A stretch of 64,000 nt of DNA from Micavibrio_C sp046294845 (lineage in GTDB: Bacteria; Pseudomonadota; Alphaproteobacteria; Micavibrionales; Micavibrionaceae): NCBI GenBank assembly GCA_046294845.1, contig JBKBNU010000001.1:744001-808000 (forward strand), written 5' to 3'. The first letter of the stretch is position 1, and each line of letters starts with the position of its first letter. A model generated the notes under the pieces. It searched no databases, had not been told where the DNA came from, and saw nothing but the letters and a program-made list of their open reading frames with translations. Positions 1-8,334 of this stretch are shown here, piece after piece. The translations under genes were made by a program, and so were the position numbers.

Positions 1-270
1 GACCGTGTAATGGTTCGCCGTGTAGAACCCGAAACCAAAACCAAGGGCGGGATCATTATTCCCGACTCTGCCACCGAAAAACCAATGGAAGGCGAAGTGA
101 TCGCTGTTGGTTCCGGTGGTCGCGATGATTCCGGCAAGATTGTTCCGCTGGATGTCAAAGCCGGTGACCGTGTTCTGTTCTCGAAATGGTCGGGTACAGA
201 AATCACCATGGACGGCGAGGAATTCCTCGTCATGAAAGAAAGCGACATTATGGGCGTTATCGCCGCTTAA
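1..270 (+). CDS. groS: Co-chaperonin GroES (5' truncated by window edge)
   Basis: This is the heptameric lid of the GroEL folding chamber in the cytosol. The reading frame is open from base 1 (Asp-Arg-Val-Met-Val-Arg-Arg), so the ATG at base 10 is an internal Met and about seven N-terminal residues lie outside the window. The mobile-loop region (ETKTKGGIIIPD) and the ending ESDIMGVIAA are typical of the family. It lies 43 nt upstream of groEL and the two clearly form the usual operon. The promoter is outside the window. Confidence 0.97.
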   Translation, partial: DRVMVRRVEPETKTKGGIIIPDSATEKPMEGEVIAVGSGGRDDSGKIVPLDVKAGDRVLFSKWSGTEITMDGEEFLVMKESDIMGVIAA

Positions 271-313
271 TGACGTTTGAAGAATTAACAAACCCATTCA
301 AGGAGAAATTGAA

Positions 314-1963
314 ATGGCTGCAAAAGATGTAAAATTCCGTGGCGAAGCCCGTGAAAAAATGTTGCGTGGTGTAAACATTCTGGCTGATGCCGTGAAAGTG
401 ACGCTGGGTCCCAAAGGCCGTCTGGTCGTGCTGGAAAAATCTTTCGGTGCCCCGCAAGTGACCAAAGACGGTGTAACCGTTGCCAAACAAATCGAACTGA
501 AAGATCGCCATGAAAATCTGGGCGCTCAGCTGGTTCGTGAAGTTGCCAGCAAGCAAAACGATATCGCTGGTGACGGTACAACAACAGCAACTGTTCTCGC
601 CCAGGCGATCATCCGCGAAGGCGTGAAAGCTGTGGCCGCCGGTATGAACCCGATGGACCTGAAACGCGGTATCGACAAGGCTGTCGGTGTTGTTGTTGAA
701 GACCTTAAATCCCGCACCAAGCCGGTCAAGGATAACAGCGAGATCGAACAAATCGGTCTGATTTCTGCCAACGGTGATTCCGACATCGCCCAGAAAATTG
801 CCGAAGCCATGAAAGTGGTCGGCAAGGAAGGCGTGATCACAGTTGAAGAAGCCAAATCACTGGAAACCGAACTGGAAACCGTTGAAGGCATGCAGTTTGA
901 CCGTGGTTACCTGTCCCCGTACTTCATCACCAACGCTGACAAGATGGTCTGCGAAATGGAAAGCCCGTACATCCTTCTCTCCGAGAAGAAAATTTCCAGC
1001 CTGCAATCCATGCTGCCGGTTCTGGAAGCTGTGGTGCAGTCCGGCCGTCCGCTGCTGATCATTGCCGAAGATATCGAAGGTGAAGCTCTGGCAACGCTGG
1101 TTGTCAACAAACTGCGCGGTGGCCTGAAAGTGGCTGCTGTGAAGGCTCCTGGCTTCGGTGATCGTCGCAAGGCGATGCTGGAAGATATGGCAATCCTGAC
1201 AGCCGGTCAGGTTGTATCCGAAGATCTCGGTATCAAACTGGAAAGCGTGACCATCGATATGTTGGGTCAGGCCAAGAAAGTGCGCATCACCAAGGATGAT
1301 ACAACCATCATCGATGGCGCTGGCAAAAAGGCCGAGATTGATGCCCGTTGCGAGCAAATCCGTGCGCAAGTTGAGCAGACATCTTCCGACTATGACCGTG
1401 AAAAACTGCAAGAACGTCTTGCCAAACTTTCCGGTGGTGTGGCCGTTATCCGTGTAGGCGGTGCTTCCGAAGTGGAAGTGAAAGAGCGTAAAGACCGCGT
1501 TGATGACGCCGTTCACGCGACACGCGCCGCTGTGGAAGAAGGTATCATTGCTGGTGGTGGTGCGGCTCTGCTGTACTCCACAAAGGCTCTGGACGGTCTT
1601 AAAGGCGACAACCGCGATCAGGAAGTCGGTATCGACATCATCCGTCGTGCCATTCAGGCTCCGGTACGTCAGATCGTTGAAAACGCCGGTGTTGAAGGTT
1701 CCGTCGTTGTTGGTCGTATGCTCGATCAAAAAGATAGCAACTACGGTTACAACGCCCAAACCAACGAATATGTTGATCTGGTTAAATCCGGTATTGTCGA
1801 TCCGGTTAAGGTTGTACGCACAGCTCTGCAGGATGCGGCCTCTGTTGCCGGTCTGCTGATCACCACAGAAGCCATGGTTACCGAAGCGCCTGACGAAGGC
1901 AAAGCGGCTGCTGCTGGCGGTATGGGTGGCGGCATGGGCGGTATGGGCGATATGGGCTTCTAA
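314..1963 (+). CDS. groL: Chaperonin GroEL (60 kDa)
   Basis: ATP-driven double-ring chaperonin of the cytosol, 549 residues, which is full family length. The start has an AGGAG ribosome site at 301-305, 8 nt upstream. The nucleotide site GDGTT lies at about residues 86-90 with the catalytic Asp87. The C-terminus carries the Gly-Gly-Met tail (ending GGMGDMGF) that lines the folding cavity. It is the second gene of groESL, and a strong intrinsic terminator follows within 80 nt, so the operon ends here. Confidence 0.99.
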   Translation: MAAKDVKFRGEAREKMLRGVNILADAVKVTLGPKGRLVVLEKSFGAPQVTKDGVTVAKQIELKDRHENLGAQLVREVASKQNDIAGDGTTTATVLAQAIIREGVKAVAAGMNPMDLKRGIDKAVGVVVEDLKSRTKPVKDNSEIEQIGLISANGDSDIAQKIAEAMKVVGKEGVITVEEAKSLETELETVEGMQFDRGYLSPYFITNADKMVCEMESPYILLSEKKISSLQSMLPVLEAVVQSGRPLLIIAEDIEGEALATLVVNKLRGGLKVAAVKAPGFGDRRKAMLEDMAILTAGQVVSEDLGIKLESVTIDMLGQAKKVRITKDDTTIIDGAGKKAEIDARCEQIRAQVEQTSSDYDREKLQERLAKLSGGVAVIRVGGASEVEVKERKDRVDDAVHATRAAVEEGIIAGGGAALLYSTKALDGLKGDNRDQEVGIDIIRRAIQAPVRQIVENAGVEGSVVVGRMLDQKDSNYGYNAQTNEYVDLVKSGIVDPVKVVRTALQDAASVAGLLITTEAMVTEAPDEGKAAAAGGMGGGMGGMGDMGF

Positions 1964-2013
1964 GCCTTTATGGCCTGACCGGCTTACCCCGCTCAGGATA
2001 AGAAATTTTGAAG

Positions 2014-2042
2014 ACACCCCGCTTGTTGCGGGGTGTTTTTTT
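2014..2042 (+). terminator. Intrinsic terminator of groESL
   Basis: The arms ACACCCCGC (2014-2022) and GCGGGGTGT (2028-2036) form a perfect 9-bp stem with a 5-nt loop, followed directly by a run of T. It sits about 50 nt after the groEL stop. Confidence 0.93.
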
Positions 2043-2099
2043 GTGCGCTAAGGTCATCCATATTCCGCAATACAGGCAAGGGGCCAAGGGGGACAAAAA

Positions 2100-2603
2100 A
2101 TGGTCATGGATAGAATAGCAGATGCTTTTTCAATGGCATGGCACGGGCGCAAGACAGCGGCCAAGCAGCTGGATGTCATTCTCGAGGAAGTGGAATTGTG
2201 GCCCGCCGGTCATGAATATGAAGGCGTGCGGTTTCTGGTGCCCCATTATCATCTTTCTTTGAAATGTGCCCAGACACCGGCAGAAATTCCGACTGGTAAC
2301 GGGGGATGCAAGACAGTGATCGGGCATTTTGAGGCGATTATTGAGGCTTCTGCCCTCAGCAAAGAGACCGCCGAGCAATTGCAGCCCGGAGCGCAGCTTG
2401 CGGTACGTGCGGGACTTTGCCGTGATGGTAGAGGGTGGGGCACAGTCTTTGTCACACATGACGGTTTGGGGATGCATTTTTATGATTTGACCGACTTGCA
2501 GGTGGGGCCTGCCAGTAACCCTGTCAATCCTGCGGAAGTGCTTGTGCCGCTTTATACCTTCCCCCTAAGGCGCGCAGGTCACGGACTGGATTGCCAGCCT
2601 TAA
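2100..2603 (+). CDS. Hypothetical protein, 167 aa
   Basis: I do not recognise a family. The start ATG at 2100 has an AAGGGGG-like ribosome site about 8 nt upstream. The protein is soluble, has no signal peptide or membrane segment, and contains several Cys and His residues but no clear metal motif. Its codon use resembles the neighbouring housekeeping genes. It stands alone between the groEL terminator and a gene on the other strand that ends only 25 nt beyond its stop. That it is a real gene is inferred from length, ribosome site and codon use. Confidence 0.7.
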   Translation: MVMDRIADAFSMAWHGRKTAAKQLDVILEEVELWPAGHEYEGVRFLVPHYHLSLKCAQTPAEIPTGNGGCKTVIGHFEAIIEASALSKETAEQLQPGAQLAVRAGLCRDGRGWGTVFVTHDGLGMHFYDLTDLQVGPASNPVNPAEVLVPLYTFPLRRAGHGLDCQP

Positions 2604-2628
2604 CAAGCTTTACTTGGCAAAGCTCATA

Positions 2629-3123
2629 TTAGAAGCTGCCGCCCGGATTCCAGAAAGGATGTTTATTAGAGCGTCCTGTCATAATGATTTGCAACTTTTT
2701 GGCTTGGACCGTGCCATCTTCGTTCACGACAGGTTTGATCCGCAAAGTGGGATCGATGTCTTCCGATGCCTGAAAGAATTGGGCGGCAATTGTCTTCGCC
2801 AGTTCGTCACATTTATGCACCATCAACATATGACGGGCAGAGGTCGCGGGAATATTCAGTTCATTTTGAATCTGTGCCACATCTTCTTCATTTATCTGCA
2901 GATCAAGGTCTTCGGCAATAACAGATAGGCCGGATTTTCCCGCAGGCAGGGGCGCAAATACAGGGTCTGAAGGATCGCCCGATGAGAGTTCAAGTACACC
3001 TGTTGTGTTATCGGGTAAGAACGGAGCGCTTGCAAATTGCAGCCTTAACGGCACATCTGCTATTCCGAACAATTTGCCCGGAACGGTTTTAAAATGATGT
3101 TCTGATTGCGTATGATCGGTCAT
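2629..3123 (-). CDS. Hypothetical protein, 164 aa, probably leaderless mRNA
   Basis: No family is recognised. The protein looks soluble, with an Asp/Glu-rich middle part and a C-terminus ending NPGGSF. The frame is open upstream to 3162, but a promoter TTGACG-17-TATGAT occupies 3162-3134 and would start transcription near 3127. I therefore choose the ATG at 3123 (MTDHTQSE), which would be almost leaderless. The upstream Met codons at 3138 and 3135 fall inside the -10 box and have no ribosome site. It converges with the gene ending at 2603. Confidence 0.68.
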   Translation of the reverse strand: MTDHTQSEHHFKTVPGKLFGIADVPLRLQFASAPFLPDNTTGVLELSSGDPSDPVFAPLPAGKSGLSVIAEDLDLQINEEDVAQIQNELNIPATSARHMLMVHKCDELAKTIAAQFFQASEDIDPTLRIKPVVNEDGTVQAKKLQIIMTGRSNKHPFWNPGGSF

Positions 3124-3133
3124 GATAGAGGAC

Positions 3134-3162
3134 ATCATATTATGAAAAATAAAAATCGTCAA
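3134..3162 (-). promoter_or_regulatory. Sigma-70-type promoter of the gene at 2629-3123
   Basis: On the minus strand, TTGACG (3162-3157), 17 nt, then TATGAT (3139-3134). Each box differs from consensus at one position. The predicted transcript start, about 7 nt further, lies within a few bases of the ATG at 3123. Confidence 0.6.
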
Positions 3163-3236
3163 TGTTTTTTATCTTATTGAAAACAATAAATTTTTTTGTC
3201 ACTCTTTGGGCTTGAAAATGATAATAGCGAGAACCT

Positions 3237-4079
3237 ATGCCAGAGCTTCCCGAGGTTGAAACGGTTTGCCGTGGGCTTGAACCCGTCTTGAAAGGACACG
3301 TCATTACCCATGCCGATGTCAGGCGCAAGGATTTGCGCAAGCCTTTCCCGCGGGGACTGGCTGCACATTTGAAGGGCTGCACAGTCCAAGGCCTTTCACG
3401 AAGGGCAAAATATATTCTGATCCATCTGGATAACAGCTATGTGCTTGTGATCCATCTGGGTATGAGCGGACGTATTGTTTTTCAGGATCAATCATACATA
3501 CCGGCAACACATGATCATTTCATTTTACGCACCGATGCGGGGATGCAAATTGTTCTGAATGATCCGCGCCGCTTTGGTGTTGTTGATTTGATAGCGGAAG
3601 AAAACGTTGCAGCGCATACGCTTTTTAAACATCTGGGGCCCGAGCCTCTGGCCTCGTCGTTCACAGGATCATTTTTGCACGAGGCATTATCAGGCCGCAA
3701 AACAGCCGTGAAAGTTGCCCTGATGGATCAGCGTCTGGTGGTAGGTGTTGGAAATATTTATGCAAGCGAGGCACTTTATCGCGCGGGTATCAATCCTGAA
3801 CGTGCGGCTGGTACGATTGATAAGGGTGAGGCTGTGTCGTTGGTAAAGGCTATCAAGGAGGTATTGCGGGAAGCGATCAAAGCTGGCGGCAGTACGCTTA
3901 AAGATCATCGGCAGGCCAATGGCGAGTTGGGATATTTCCAGCACAGCTTCGCTGTTTATGACCGTGAAGGGGATGTTTGTCCTGTGGGCAGGCTTAAAAA
4001 AACAGCGCGGGGGCATACCATTCGGCGTATCATACAAGGCGGACGTTCAACGTTTTACTGCCCGGCCTGCCAGAAATAG
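3237..4079 (+). CDS. mutM: Formamidopyrimidine-DNA glycosylase (Fpg/MutM)
   Basis: Base-excision repair enzyme with AP-lyase activity that removes 8-oxoguanine and ring-opened purines. It has 280 residues and the diagnostic N-terminus MPELPEVETV, whose Pro2 is the catalytic nucleophile, followed by the H2TH region and a C-terminal finger ending GRSTFYCPACQK. The finger is unusual. The first Cys pair is reduced to one Cys (DVCPVG), and where a second Cys is expected the sequence reads TARGHTI, so only three of the four zinc ligands are seen. A small exported protein follows 13 nt later. The family call is firm; zinc binding is uncertain. Confidence 0.96.
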   Translation: MPELPEVETVCRGLEPVLKGHVITHADVRRKDLRKPFPRGLAAHLKGCTVQGLSRRAKYILIHLDNSYVLVIHLGMSGRIVFQDQSYIPATHDHFILRTDAGMQIVLNDPRRFGVVDLIAEENVAAHTLFKHLGPEPLASSFTGSFLHEALSGRKTAVKVALMDQRLVVGVGNIYASEALYRAGINPERAAGTIDKGEAVSLVKAIKEVLREAIKAGGSTLKDHRQANGELGYFQHSFAVYDREGDVCPVGRLKKTARGHTIRRIIQGGRSTFYCPACQK

Positions 4080-4092
4080 GAGAAAGACTCTC

Positions 4093-4500
4093 ATGGCAAT
4101 CATAAGACGAAATATCCTGATCATGCGCTTTATTGTAGCCATGATTTCGATCATGCCTGTGTGTGCTTTTGCAGGGGCTCATGCACAAGAAAACCCGCAT
4201 GCCACAACGTTTTTTAGCGTTTTGAACGATGTGCCGGTGATGCCGGGCTATGCCGAGGTTGCCGAAGAGGCCCTTACATTTGATAAGCCGGAAGGCCGCA
4301 TTATCAAGGCTGCCGCTGTAGCGCCGGCCACGGTGGCGGCCTCCGAAACCGTGCTGGCCTTCTATAAAAACACCCTGCCGCAACTGGGTTGGCAGATGGA
4401 AAAAGAAGGGGTTTTTGTCAGAGAACAGGAACGTTTAACCTTGAATATCCATATAAAAGAAGGGGTTAGTGTTCTTCGCCTGTGGATAGAACCGCGCTGA
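4093..4500 (+). CDS. Small exported protein downstream of mutM, 135 aa
   Basis: The start ATG at 4093 has AGGAG at 4078-4082, overlapping the mutM stop. An N-terminal basic and hydrophobic stretch ending in Ala-His-Ala-Gln is a likely signal peptide, so the protein is probably periplasmic. The mature part has the pattern VPVMPG...FDKPEGRI...FYKNTLPQLGW, which I associate with uncharacterised alphaproteobacterial proteins. The function is unknown. It is probably cotranscribed with mutM because only 13 nt separate them. Confidence 0.85.
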   Translation: MAIIRRNILIMRFIVAMISIMPVCAFAGAHAQENPHATTFFSVLNDVPVMPGYAEVAEEALTFDKPEGRIIKAAAVAPATVAASETVLAFYKNTLPQLGWQMEKEGVFVREQERLTLNIHIKEGVSVLRLWIEPR

Positions 4501-4572
4501 TCGGGGTGTTTTTAGGTAAATAAACCCAATAAACCTCAGCTTTTCAGGGGTTTAACTTGTGAATTGTTTAGC

Positions 4573-4602
4573 TTGACAAAGGGGCCGGACTGCGCGTAAA
4601 AC
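4573..4602 (+). promoter_or_regulatory. Probable rpsT promoter
   Basis: A perfect -35 box TTGACA (4573-4578) is followed 18 nt later by TAAAAC (4597-4602). This would give a leader of about 120 nt before rpsT. A long leader is compatible with the autoregulation known for S20, although no specific structure is claimed. Confidence 0.55.
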
Positions 4603-4727
4603 ACAGGTCTCGCGACGGTCCCCGGACTAAAGAAAAACAAGGCTGGCGGCGACTTTGCGACCAAATTGAAAGATATTAATACTGACAGCAGGAAGCGTCC
4701 TGCGTCTTTTATGTTAAAGGGCTTAAA

Positions 4728-4994
4728 ATGGCAAACCACATCTCTGCAAAACAACGTATTCAGCGCAACGCTCGTCGTGCGGCTATCAATGGCTCACGTC
4801 AAAGCGCAATCCGTACGTTCCTGAAAAAAGTTGAACTGGCAATTGCTGCCGGTAATCCTCAGGATGCAGAGGCTGCTTACAAGGTAGCTCAACCACACCT
4901 GATGCGTGGTGTTGCCAAAGGTCTGCTGCACAAGAATACAGCAGCTCGTAAAATGTCACGTCTGACAAAGCGCATTAAAGCCCTGAAGGCTTAA
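4728..4994 (+). CDS. rpsT: 30S ribosomal protein S20
   Basis: Small-subunit protein that binds 16S rRNA. It has 88 residues and the typical start MANHISAKQRIQRN, with basic helices rich in Arg, Lys and Ala and an ending LTKRIKALKA. It is monocistronic, with its own promoter upstream and a long intergenic region before dnaA. The rpsT-dnaA neighbourhood is common in Alphaproteobacteria. Confidence 0.98.
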   Translation: MANHISAKQRIQRNARRAAINGSRQSAIRTFLKKVELAIAAGNPQDAEAAYKVAQPHLMRGVAKGLLHKNTAARKMSRLTKRIKALKA

Positions 4995-5056
4995 GTGCCC
5001 GCTGTGCGCCCGTGCGCACTACTGATTATCTCTTGAATATTTAGTTTCTAAAGAAC

Positions 5057-5074
5057 CGCCATCATTTGATGGCG
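5057..5074. other. Perfect 8-bp hairpin in the rpsT-dnaA gap
   Basis: CGCCATCA (5057-5064), TT, TGATGGCG (5067-5074). No T-run follows, so it is not a normal intrinsic terminator, and it may end the rpsT transcript only weakly. The rest of the 512-nt gap (4995-5506) is AT-rich and contains no exact DnaA box (TTATCCACA or its complement), so I see no evidence for oriC here. Confidence 0.5.
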
Positions 5075-5506
5075 TGGGAGAGTGCTGTCTGCAACAAACA
5101 AGAGTGAGCAAAAATTTCTTTTTGATTGTTCTTCTTTTGATCGCGTGGACAAGAAACAAAAATGACGATAGTGTTATTTTTACTCTCAATACGAACAACG
5201 CCGGATGCTTTTGAATAGATGTTTCGGCAGGGCCTTTAAGAATAGCGTTTCATGCTGTTTTTGTGCCCTTGTGGAGTTGAGTGAACAAGGAAGGGAATTT
5301 TTTCAGGATTTTGTTTTCATGATCAGCCCTCAGCTGGGCATGGATAAAAAATCCCGGAGCTTCGCCTGTAAGCAGACAATAAAATAGCCGAACCGGCAGA
5401 CATCACTCGTGGTGCCTGGGGAGATTTTTTGTACCTGCTGTAAATGAAGTTTGACTTGGTTTTTGTAGTAAACGACTAGCATTTTTTAGTGGGAGAAATG
5501 AGCAAC

Positions 5507-6943
5507 ATGTCATCTGAAACTGTGGGAACTGTATCGGCCGCCTTGAAGAAAGATAAAATACAGAGTGATTCTTATTTGCCTTCACAGGAGATTCTTAATC
5601 TCTGGCACGATGTTCACAGCGAGCTGCGTAACGAATTTGGTGAAGCCGTTTTTCGTAGCTGGTTAAAGCCTCTGACACTGCAAGCCTATTATCACGGCAC
5701 GCTCGAGGTTTCTGTTCCTACCCGTTTTATGCGTGACTGGATCCAGTCCCACTATGCTGCCAAAATCCTTGAAATGTGCGCAGCCAGCCATGCCGATATC
5801 CGCCGTCTTGAAATCGTTGTTGTACAAAGCGCGATTGCCATTGATGCTCCTAATAATGATGATGCGCAGAAGGTAAAGGCCAACCAGAACGTTTCGGCCA
5901 TGACCCAGGAGTTGCAAGAGCTTTCTTCTCCGTTTGATCCGCGTTTCACCTTTGATACCTTCGTGATTGGCAAACCCAACGCTCTGGCACATGCTGCGGC
6001 CAGCCGCGTAGTGGAAAGCGCCAACGTGCCGTTCAACCCGCTGTTCATTTATGGGGGTGTCGGTCTGGGTAAAACCCACCTGATGCACGCGATCGGCGCA
6101 GCCATTAAACAAAAGTCACCTGAAAAGCGCGTGATTTATCTTTCAGCTGAAAAATTCATGTACCAGTTCGTCAAATCATTGCGCGCCAAGGATATGATGA
6201 GCTTTAAAGAAGCCTTCCGTTCTGTTGATGTCCTGATGATGGATGATATCCAGTTCATTAGTGGCAAAGAACAAACGCAGGAAGAATTCTTCCATACCTT
6301 CAACGCGCTGGTTGACCAGAACAAACAAATCGTGATTTCGGCTGATAAGGCCCCGTCCGATCTTCTCGGTTTGGAAGAACGCCTGCGTTCCCGTCTGGCT
6401 TGGGGTTTGGTGGCTGATATCCAGCCAAGCACCTATGATCTGCGTCTGGGTATTCTGGAATCCAAACGTAACCTGCTGAACGCGAATATTCCTGACTCGG
6501 TTCTGGAATTTCTGGCCCTGAAAGTCACATCGAATATCCGTGAACTCGAAGGCGCACTGAACCGTATTGTGGCGCACTCCGAAGTGACCAAACAGTTAAT
6601 CACACTGGAATCCACGCAAGATGTTCTCCAGGATCTGCTGCGCGCCCATGACCGCCGCATCACGATTGATGAAATCCAGCGCAAAGTAGCCGAGCACTAT
6701 AATATCCGTCTGCAGGATATGCATTCTGCCCGCCGTGCCCGTAACGTGGCCCGTCCGCGTCAGGTAGCGATGTATCTGGCCAAGCAACTGACGGCTCGTT
6801 CCTTGCCGGAAATTGGCCGTAAATTCGGTGGCCGTGACCACACGACGGTGATGCACGCTGTCCGCAAGATCGAGGAATTGATGGTGGAAGACGCCCAGAT
6901 TGCACAGGATGTCGAAATCATCCGCCGCGCTCTGACGGGTTGA
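5507..6943 (+). CDS. dnaA: Chromosomal replication initiator DnaA
   Basis: AAA+ initiator that binds DnaA boxes and melts the origin. I choose the ATG at 5507 (MSSETVGT) because the GGGAG at 5491-5495 lies 11 nt upstream; the ATG at 5498 is only 2 nt from it. The order is domain I (WHDVHSELRNEFGE), a linker, the AAA+ domain with Walker A GGVGLGKTHL, Walker B MMDDIQF and sensor residues, then domain IV with GGRDHTTVMHA, the DNA-contact signature. The length of 478 residues is normal. An intrinsic terminator follows, so dnaN is a separate unit. Confidence 0.98.
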   Translation: MSSETVGTVSAALKKDKIQSDSYLPSQEILNLWHDVHSELRNEFGEAVFRSWLKPLTLQAYYHGTLEVSVPTRFMRDWIQSHYAAKILEMCAASHADIRRLEIVVVQSAIAIDAPNNDDAQKVKANQNVSAMTQELQELSSPFDPRFTFDTFVIGKPNALAHAAASRVVESANVPFNPLFIYGGVGLGKTHLMHAIGAAIKQKSPEKRVIYLSAEKFMYQFVKSLRAKDMMSFKEAFRSVDVLMMDDIQFISGKEQTQEEFFHTFNALVDQNKQIVISADKAPSDLLGLEERLRSRLAWGLVADIQPSTYDLRLGILESKRNLLNANIPDSVLEFLALKVTSNIRELEGALNRIVAHSEVTKQLITLESTQDVLQDLLRAHDRRITIDEIQRKVAEHYNIRLQDMHSARRARNVARPRQVAMYLAKQLTARSLPEIGRKFGGRDHTTVMHAVRKIEELMVEDAQIAQDVEIIRRALTG

Positions 6944-6977
6944 TTTGACCGGATTATTTCCAGAATATATTTTTCAG

Positions 6978-7011
6978 CAGGCCCGATATGTGTAATCGGG
7001 CCTGTTTTTTT
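6978..7011 (+). terminator. Intrinsic terminator of dnaA
   Basis: CAGGCCCGAT (6978-6987) pairs with ATCGGGCCTG (6995-7004) across a 7-nt loop, followed by seven T. Just downstream, TGTGGATCA at 7015-7023 is a single DnaA-box-like site with one mismatch to TGTGGATAA. Confidence 0.92.
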
Positions 7012-7138
7012 GCCTGTGGATCAGGTGGAAAACCCTCGGAAACCCGCAAGATTCCGCTTTTTATGGTTCTGGTGCGTGCTATAAATAAATCTATTAACCA
7101 ACCATTTTTAGCCGGATTGAACCCAAGGGGATAAACCC

Positions 7139-8254
7139 ATGAAGCTGACTATCGAACGTGCTGCGTTGATGCGTTCTTTAAACCACGTCCAGAGTGTCGT
7201 CGAACGCAGGAATACTATACCTATTCTTTCAAACGTTCTGATGAAGGCCGATGGCGATAGTCTGTCGATGACTACAACAGACATGGATCTCGAAATTAAT
7301 GAATCTGTAGCGGCGAAGGTTGATCGCCCCGGGGCAACGACAGCACCCGCGCACACATTGCATGATATCGTTCGTAAGTTGCCGGATGGCGCAGACGTAA
7401 CTCTGGAAGTGGATGCTTCCGGTAATTCGATGACGGTCAAAGCCGGCCGTTCAACCTTCAAACTCAGCTGTCTGCCTACCAGTGACTTCCCTGAAATCGG
7501 TAATGCCCAGTTGCCTTCCGGCTTTACAATTCCGGCAGCCGAGCTGCGCCACCTGATTGACCGCACCAAATTTGCGATGAGCACGGAAGAAACCCGTTAC
7601 TATCTGAACGGTATTTATGTTCATGCTGCCGATGCTGATGGTGTAAAGGTTTTGCGCGCTGTAGCTACTGATGGCCACCGCCTGGCTCGTTTTGAAATGC
7701 CCATGCCTGATGGTGCCGAAGGTATGCCGGGCGTCATCGTGCCGCGTAAAACGATTAATGAACTGCGTAAATTGCTGGATGAAGCCGCTGATTCGATCAA
7801 GGTCAGCCTGTCCGAAAGCAAAGTACGTTTCTCCTTTGACCATATCGAACTGACATCGAAACTGATCGACGGGACATTTCCGAATTACGAGCAGGTTATT
7901 CCGACCAAGAATGACAAAATCGTTGAAGTGAACCCGAAAGTTTTCAGTAATGCGATCGACCGCGTATCAACCATTTCCGATGGTAAATCACGCGCTGTCA
8001 AAATCGCGTTGAACGGCAAGGTTATGACCCTTTCGGCCAACTCGCCGGAAGCAGGCAGTGCAACCGAAGATCTGGAAGTTAACTCCAATGACAACATGGA
8101 AATCGGCTTCAATGCCCGTTATTTGCTGGATATCACCAGCCAGATCGAGGGTGATGGTTGCCGGATTATTCTGGCTGATTCGGCTTCACCGACGATCATT
8201 CAGGATGCAAGCGATGCTTCGGCTCTCTACGTGCTGATGCCGCTGCGCGTTTGA
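7139..8254 (+). CDS. dnaN: DNA polymerase III beta subunit (sliding clamp)
   Basis: Ring-shaped processivity clamp of the replisome, 371 residues. It starts MKLTIERAALMRSL with an AAGGGG ribosome site 8-9 nt upstream. Three repeated clamp domains cover the length, and the C-terminus ends YVLMPLRV, the conserved M-P-[ML]-R-[VL] ending that shapes the partner-binding pocket. It sits between terminators at 6978-7011 and 8282-8308, in the classic dnaA-dnaN-recF-gyrB order. Confidence 0.98.
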   Translation: MKLTIERAALMRSLNHVQSVVERRNTIPILSNVLMKADGDSLSMTTTDMDLEINESVAAKVDRPGATTAPAHTLHDIVRKLPDGADVTLEVDASGNSMTVKAGRSTFKLSCLPTSDFPEIGNAQLPSGFTIPAAELRHLIDRTKFAMSTEETRYYLNGIYVHAADADGVKVLRAVATDGHRLARFEMPMPDGAEGMPGVIVPRKTINELRKLLDEAADSIKVSLSESKVRFSFDHIELTSKLIDGTFPNYEQVIPTKNDKIVEVNPKVFSNAIDRVSTISDGKSRAVKIALNGKVMTLSANSPEAGSATEDLEVNSNDNMEIGFNARYLLDITSQIEGDGCRIILADSASPTIIQDASDASALYVLMPLRV

Positions 8255-8281
8255 TGCGGTTTAAAAGAAAACGAATTGGGG

Positions 8282-8308
8282 AAAGGCACAGGGAAATCTG
8301 TGCCTTTT
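8282..8308 (+). terminator. Intrinsic terminator of dnaN
   Basis: GGCACAG (8285-8291) and CTGTGCC (8298-8304) form a 7-bp stem flanked by AAA upstream and TTTT downstream. It lies 30 nt before recF. Confidence 0.85.
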
Positions 8309-8334
8309 CCATTATGATTATGCTTAAATAAAAC

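Noticed and set aside
857..2017. Long open frame of 386 codons on the minus strand across groEL
   Set aside because: It lies wholly opposite a highly conserved gene, and its His/Thr/Phe-rich product resembles nothing; it is a by-product of groEL codon bias.
4995..5506. oriC in the rpsT-dnaA gap
   Set aside because: The gap is AT-rich and next to dnaA, but I found no exact DnaA box or cluster of near matches. Only single DnaA-box-like sites occur near 7015 and 10409.
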